Of a stretch of DNA of 64,000 nt, positions 60,647-64,000 are shown piece after piece (within the stretch, counting starts at the first letter, position 1; the number at the start of each line of letters is the position of its first letter). Position numbers and translations under genes: made by a program. Below the pieces are notes generated by a model. The model did not search any database. It was not told the origin of the DNA and worked only from the letters and a program-made list of their open reading frames with translations. The stretch is from Cryptomeria japonica (Eukaryota > Streptophyta > Pinopsida > Cupressales > Cupressaceae): assembly GCF_030272615.1 (NCBI RefSeq), contig NC_081412.1, positions 664,852,481-664,916,480 on the forward strand, read 5' to 3'.

Positions 60647-60811
60647 TGTTGAGTGAATATTTTGTCACCAGCGTACCAATGACAAAATGTATGATTCACA
60701 CATAGCTAGGTTGAGAAGTTAATCTCTCTTCTCATCAAGGGGATGTTCCCTTTGAAATTTCTTCTCTAATTAATAAGAAATCAAAATCTGTGGATTGGTA
60801 TTGGGCATATA
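60647..60811 (-). repeat. 5' LTR end of the gypsy element, interrupted
   Basis: Matches the first about 160 bp of 49199-50095 and then breaks at 60811, where an antisense copia LTR begins. The remaining 5' LTR must lie beyond the window, past the nested elements. Confidence 0.8.
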
Positions 60812-61589
60812 TGTTCGGATTCCCAACGATATTGAGAGGGGGGGTGAATTTGTATCTAATCGGTTAATAGATTTTCTGAACTTATTTAGTATTTTGCATT
60901 CCAAAACAATGTACCAGTAAACAGGAATTAATGCAGTAAATATGAACAATAAAGACAACATAGAAAGCACACCATAACACAAGATTTTTGGTGAGGAAAC
61001 CCGGTGTGGAAAAAACCTCAGTGGGATTTGTGACCCACAATATTTACCCACTGGCCAATGAATGGATATTACTTACAATGGGATGCCTACACATGCAGGA
61101 AGGCCAACTGCGTAGAGCTCACTGCTCAAATACAAAAAGAAGTATCACTAACTTACAAAAATGGATTACGAGAATCCAATATAATGTACTTCTACAAAAA
61201 GCATCTGCTATGCTAGGTTCAGTACCAGTTTGAGCTCATATAATAACCATAAACCCTTATACAAAATCTTCCTCAATATTTGTTCATCATATCCATCCTA
61301 TGTGTATGTCTATGTCAGAATGATCTACAAGATCTCATACTTATATGTGAGTCTTATTACAATATTCCATGTCAGCTTACAAAATATATTACAATTAAAT
61401 CCAAAATACAATAATTAAAATCTTGTTGGCTTGGGTGCCAGTAAACATTATTGTCACTCTCAGTGTACTATCCGCCGGTGTAGAGTCTATCGGTTTCGGT
61501 GCTTGCCGGTGCTATAAGATTGCAAGGTTGTCATCAATGACAACACCTTCAATCACCTACAATTCTCATTGGAGTGTGTAATACCAACA
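60812..61589 (-). repeat. Antisense copia 3' LTR
   Basis: On the minus strand it starts TGTTGGTATTACACAC and ends TTGGGAATCCGAACA, preceded by a CACCCCCCCCTCTCAATATC block like the end of the LTR at 9655-10612. ATATA (60807-60811) is a candidate target duplication. The internal side lies at higher coordinates. Confidence 0.8.
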
Positions 61590-61762
61590 GTCTCCCCCTT
61601 TGGCATTGATGGCAACACTCATGAGAAAAATTCAAAAATGTGTTCCTAAATTGAGTTCCAAAAGTCTTACCAAAACTATGTGCTCCTCTTGAGAAGATGA
61701 TCTCTAAGTCATTGTAATTTTCTCTTCTCTACTACTACTTCTTCAGTAGCCAGTGTGTTGTC
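61590..61762 (-). mobile_element. Internal 3' tail of that copia element
   Basis: On the minus strand GCCATCAATGCCAAAGGGGG just precedes the LTR and is the purine tract. It matches the tract at 22245-22266. Some 150 bp of internal sequence remain before another LTR starts at 61763. Confidence 0.7.
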
Positions 61763-63233
61763 TGTTAGTACCTGTAGACGTATAAAAATGACCATATTCC
61801 TAAATGAATATTTTATGTTCATTTTCCTATTTAATTAAATCCAATTTAATTAAATTATTCACATTCTTCTATTTTATTAAGTAAATTGCTCAATTTATTT
61901 AAATAAAATTCACTATACCATTTAATGAATAAATCATTTTATTCAATTAAATCCTCCTAGCCACTTTTAATTAAATTCAAATTTAATTAAATAGTTCTCC
62001 TAAATTGAATAAATCAAATTTATTTAATTGCAACCAAATTGAATGAAAATCAAATAAATTCAATTAAATCCTATTATTCCCTCATCCACTTGCAAAATCC
62101 CAAACCCCTTCCTAACCCCTTCTAGAATCTTCTAATCGATTCTAATTAACCTAACCCTCCTCTAAACTTTGTCACATCCCTAAGCAAAGGGAGGTCACTT
62201 CTCAAATGGCCCAAAGTCTTGGATAACCATTTAAGGTTTTCAACCTTCAACCACTAAAACCCTAAAGTCTTTGAAAACCATTGAAGGCTTCCAACCTTCA
62301 ACCACTTAATCCACAAAGTCTCCAATAACCATTAATGGTTATTTCAAACCCTCCCACATGGTTAAAACATTTGTTTTGACTCAACCTCTATCCAACCCAA
62401 GGGTCTCATCAGGTCATTAATGCTTTGACCATGATTATCTCTTAATCATTTGCACAAAGGTTTATCCTTGGATTAGATCCTAATTCAGTGGGTAAACCCA
62501 ACTTAGGCTTGACCCTTAGCCTTTAGATAACCATGAGGTCTTCTCTGGCCTTTAATGCCTCCAACCTCTTCTTTCAACCCAATCTGGTGTGGACATTTGT
62601 CATCATTTCATTGGTACAAATTGTCCACATGGATCCCCAACTTTCAAACCTGGCCCTTGATTAAACCTTTCAATCCTGGCCATCCATTGCCCTGTTTGTG
62701 CTATAAATAGAGCTCTCATTCCTCCATTTTTAACGATCATCTTTCAAATTTGAAGCATCACACTTATGCTCAAATTGTTTCAAGCTTTCATATGCTCCTC
62801 ATTTAGCCTCTTTTAGATCATAAATTAATCATGAACATGCTTGCTAGAGTAGTTTATTTATCATTTTAGCTCAATCATAGATTAAATATAGTATGCTAGG
62901 ATAGTATTTATACTAACCTCGTCATCTTATCATTTAGTTTATTGCATTTCAAGCATCTCATCTAGCTTATAACACATCTCATACTAAGATCAGTTAAAAT
63001 CTCTCTCGTTCTCATATTTGCCATCCCTAAGCCATTTTGCTCAGTAATCTGAGAGCAAAACATTGGTTTGAGGGACATTGTGAGATAGAGAACCATGGGA
63101 CCCTCCTTGGGAAGTTGAGTAACGCATCGTTACTCCATAGCTTGCATCAAGAAGTCCTGTGTGTGTGTGTGGATTGATATTTATCGTAATTTTTCACATA
63201 TTTAGTTTTATTAATCCATTTTTCCCACATACA
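61763..63233 (+). repeat. 5' LTR of an element leaving the window
   Basis: From TGTTAGTACCTGTAGACG to CCCACATACA, about 1471 bp, followed by a primer-site-like GTGGCGCCCACCGTGGGGC. A TATA box (GCTATAAATAGAGC, about 62699-62712) lies inside. Three 51-bp units start at 62213, 62264 and 62315. The 5' border is inferred from the TG end and the break in copia sequence; no second LTR is in view. Confidence 0.65.
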
Positions 63234-63258
63234 TTTGTGGCGCCCACCGTGGGGCTCG
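63234..63258 (+). promoter_or_regulatory. Primer-binding site
   Basis: TTTGTGGCGCCCACCGTGGG directly follows the LTR end. The TGGCGCCCACCGTGGGGC form is a common plant Ty3/gypsy primer-site type, so the element is most likely gypsy. Confidence 0.7.
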
Positions 63259-63320
63259 CACCCCAATAACCTATCATTTTTTAAATTTGAAGAGTTTTGC
63301 AGGTACGCAGGAAATTGGAA

Positions 63321-63873
63321 TTAGCGCGTCAAAGACATATTTTAGCGCATCCGCCTAACAGTTTAGTGCTTCTAGCCTACTATTTAGTGCGTGGGCTTTC
63401 TGTCTTAGCGCGTTAAAACTGTTCCTTAGCGCATGACACTATTTAACATATTTTCCTGTAGGTGTCGACGCCGGCGAAACACAGATTAGTGCTTATACAT
63501 GGCAGATTAGCGCATATACCAACATCTTTAGCGCTTCACCTTCCTATACTAGCGCGTCTCAGCAAACAGTTAGCGCATAAAAATCCACCATTTTCCGAGA
63601 AACCGAAACATAGATCAGCGCTTCTACCTGACAGATTAGCGCATCGGCCCAATATACAAGCGCTTAGACTAAATCTTCCAGTGCATCAGAACGGACAGTT
63701 AGCGCATCAAAATTCCAAAATTCCCGAAAACAAGGTCGCTGAAATACCAGACCATAAATTAGCGCATCAAAGCCACAAAGTAGCGCTTCGGAGAAACAGG
63801 ATAGCGCATGCAAACGGAACAGTAGCGCATCCACCGAATATTGTAGCGCGTACAGTTTGTTCTGTAGCGCATC
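63321..63873 (+). repeat. Hierarchical 21-bp array with a TTAGCGCAT core
   Basis: 22 copies of a TTAGCGC(A/T/G)T-like word start near 63321, 63341, 63361, 63381, 63403, 63425, then 63485, 63505, 63527, 63548, 63569, then 63613, 63634, 63656, 63678, 63698, then 63758, 63780, 63800, 63821, 63843 and 63863. Spacing within the four blocks is 20-22 bp. Gaps between blocks are 60, 44 and 60 bp, close to multiples of 21, and hold a CCGAAAC-type word. The 12-14 bases between cores are not conserved. Confidence 0.9.
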
Positions 63874-63914
63874 AACAACAAAACCAACAACAAAAAAAAA
63901 AAAAGATTGTGTAA
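63462..63914 (+). CDS. Possible ORF across the 21-bp array
   Basis: An open frame of 150 codons from a non-ATG-like or weak start at 63462 covers blocks two to four of the array. Because the period is close to 21 nt the product repeats every seven residues (LAH, ALR and VAH words), with Lys, His, Pro and Arg between, and ends in a Gln/Lys run. I do not recognise it. It lies where a retrotransposon leader would be, the first block of the array is outside it, and openness follows partly from the repeat itself. A real protein is possible but not supported further. Confidence 0.3.
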   Translation: MSTPAKHRLVLIHGRLAHIPTSLALHLPILARLSKQLAHKNPPFSEKPKHRSALLPDRLAHRPNIQALRLNLPVHQNGQLAHQNSKIPENKVAEIPDHKLAHQSHKVALRRNRIAHANGTVAHPPNIVARTVCSVAHQQQNQQQKKKKIV

Positions 63915-64000
63915 CCGAACAAATAATTTTAGACTTGTGGAAGTCCCCCGAAACAAACTAACCGATTTCTTTTGCAGGATTTTTAACAAATTTCTTGCAG
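63874..64000 (+). other. Leader after the array, to the window end
   Basis: An A-run (about 63890-63904) and then AT-rich sequence with two TTTTGCAG/TTTCTTGCAG words (about 63970-63978 and 63991-64000) that resemble 3' splice sites. Together with TTTTGCAGGTACGCAGG at 63294-63310 they raise the possibility of a spliced leader. No domain is seen. Confidence 0.35.

Larger units (their letters stand above)
49199..60811 (-). mobile_element. Large antisense Ty3/gypsy element with third ORF
   Basis: The 3' LTR is 49199-50095. The end of the 5' LTR begins at 60647 and is cut at 60811 by a copia LTR. The primer site on the minus strand is TTTTGGCGATCCTGCTGGGG (60645-60626). Minus-strand order: gag (about 60290-59000), protease (58929-58360), RNase H-like domain (about 58150-57750), RT (57337-56477), RNase H (56470-55900), H2C2 finger and integrase (55790-54697), a palindrome array (54370-53341), and a third ORF (53156-50098). 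The protein type and the extra RNase H point to the Tat/Athila side of Ty3/gypsy. All ORFs are broken by stops and frameshifts. Confidence 0.85.

Noticed and set aside
63321-63873. CRISPR-like array
   Set aside because: Plant nuclear context, repeats of only about 9 bases with variable spacers of 12-14 bases, and no associated genes.

Overview
This is a repeat-dominated stretch of plant nuclear DNA. It is AT-rich, has eukaryotic signals only, and carries one intact-looking protein gene among many decayed retroelements. I infer a seed plant with a large genome. A gymnosperm fits the element types and the decay, but no sequence here proves it.

Layout. 1-4935: 3' part of an L1-type LINE (ORF1 tail, then ORF2 with endonuclease, reverse transcriptase and zinc-binding end), broken by stops and frameshifts. 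4936-9649: AT-rich DNA with no gene seen. 9655-24379: a copia-type LTR element with TATAT target duplications, gag with several CCHC knuckles and a separate third ORF but no pol. Its gag is split by an antisense LINE-like element (about 11421-18740), which is itself split by a deleted chromovirus-like element with a 4.25 kb LTR (12957-18230). Its 3' LTR carries an antisense solo LTR (22325-23504). 24385-26390: remains of a receptor-like-protein gene copy. 26390-36227: a second LINE-like copy, split by a gag-protease-only Tat-like element (28038-36071, duplication CCTAC). 36228-38860: an antisense copia remnant. 42886-45672: an LRR receptor-like protein gene with its own TATA box. 48060-48540: a further copy of that gene's upstream region, without a gene. 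49199-60811: a long antisense Ty3/gypsy element with gag, protease, an extra RNase H, RT, RNase H, integrase, an array of palindromes and a large third ORF. Its 5' LTR is interrupted by an antisense copia 3' LTR (60812-61589), whose internal tail is in turn cut by another LTR element starting at 61763. That last element has a leader holding a 21-bp phased repeat array and runs off the window.

The most unusual signals are the palindrome array between pol and ORF3 of the large gypsy element (about 53341-54370), the hierarchical 21-bp array in the leader of the last element (63321-63873), an RNase H-like domain placed between protease and RT, a coiled-coil ORF at the 3' end of two LINE-like elements, and two LTR elements that lack pol yet have clear target duplications. 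Removing each nested insertion plus one target duplication rejoins the interrupted reading frame at two sites, which fixes those boundaries well. The RLP gene is the only plausible functional host gene. It lacks the membrane anchor usual for its family.
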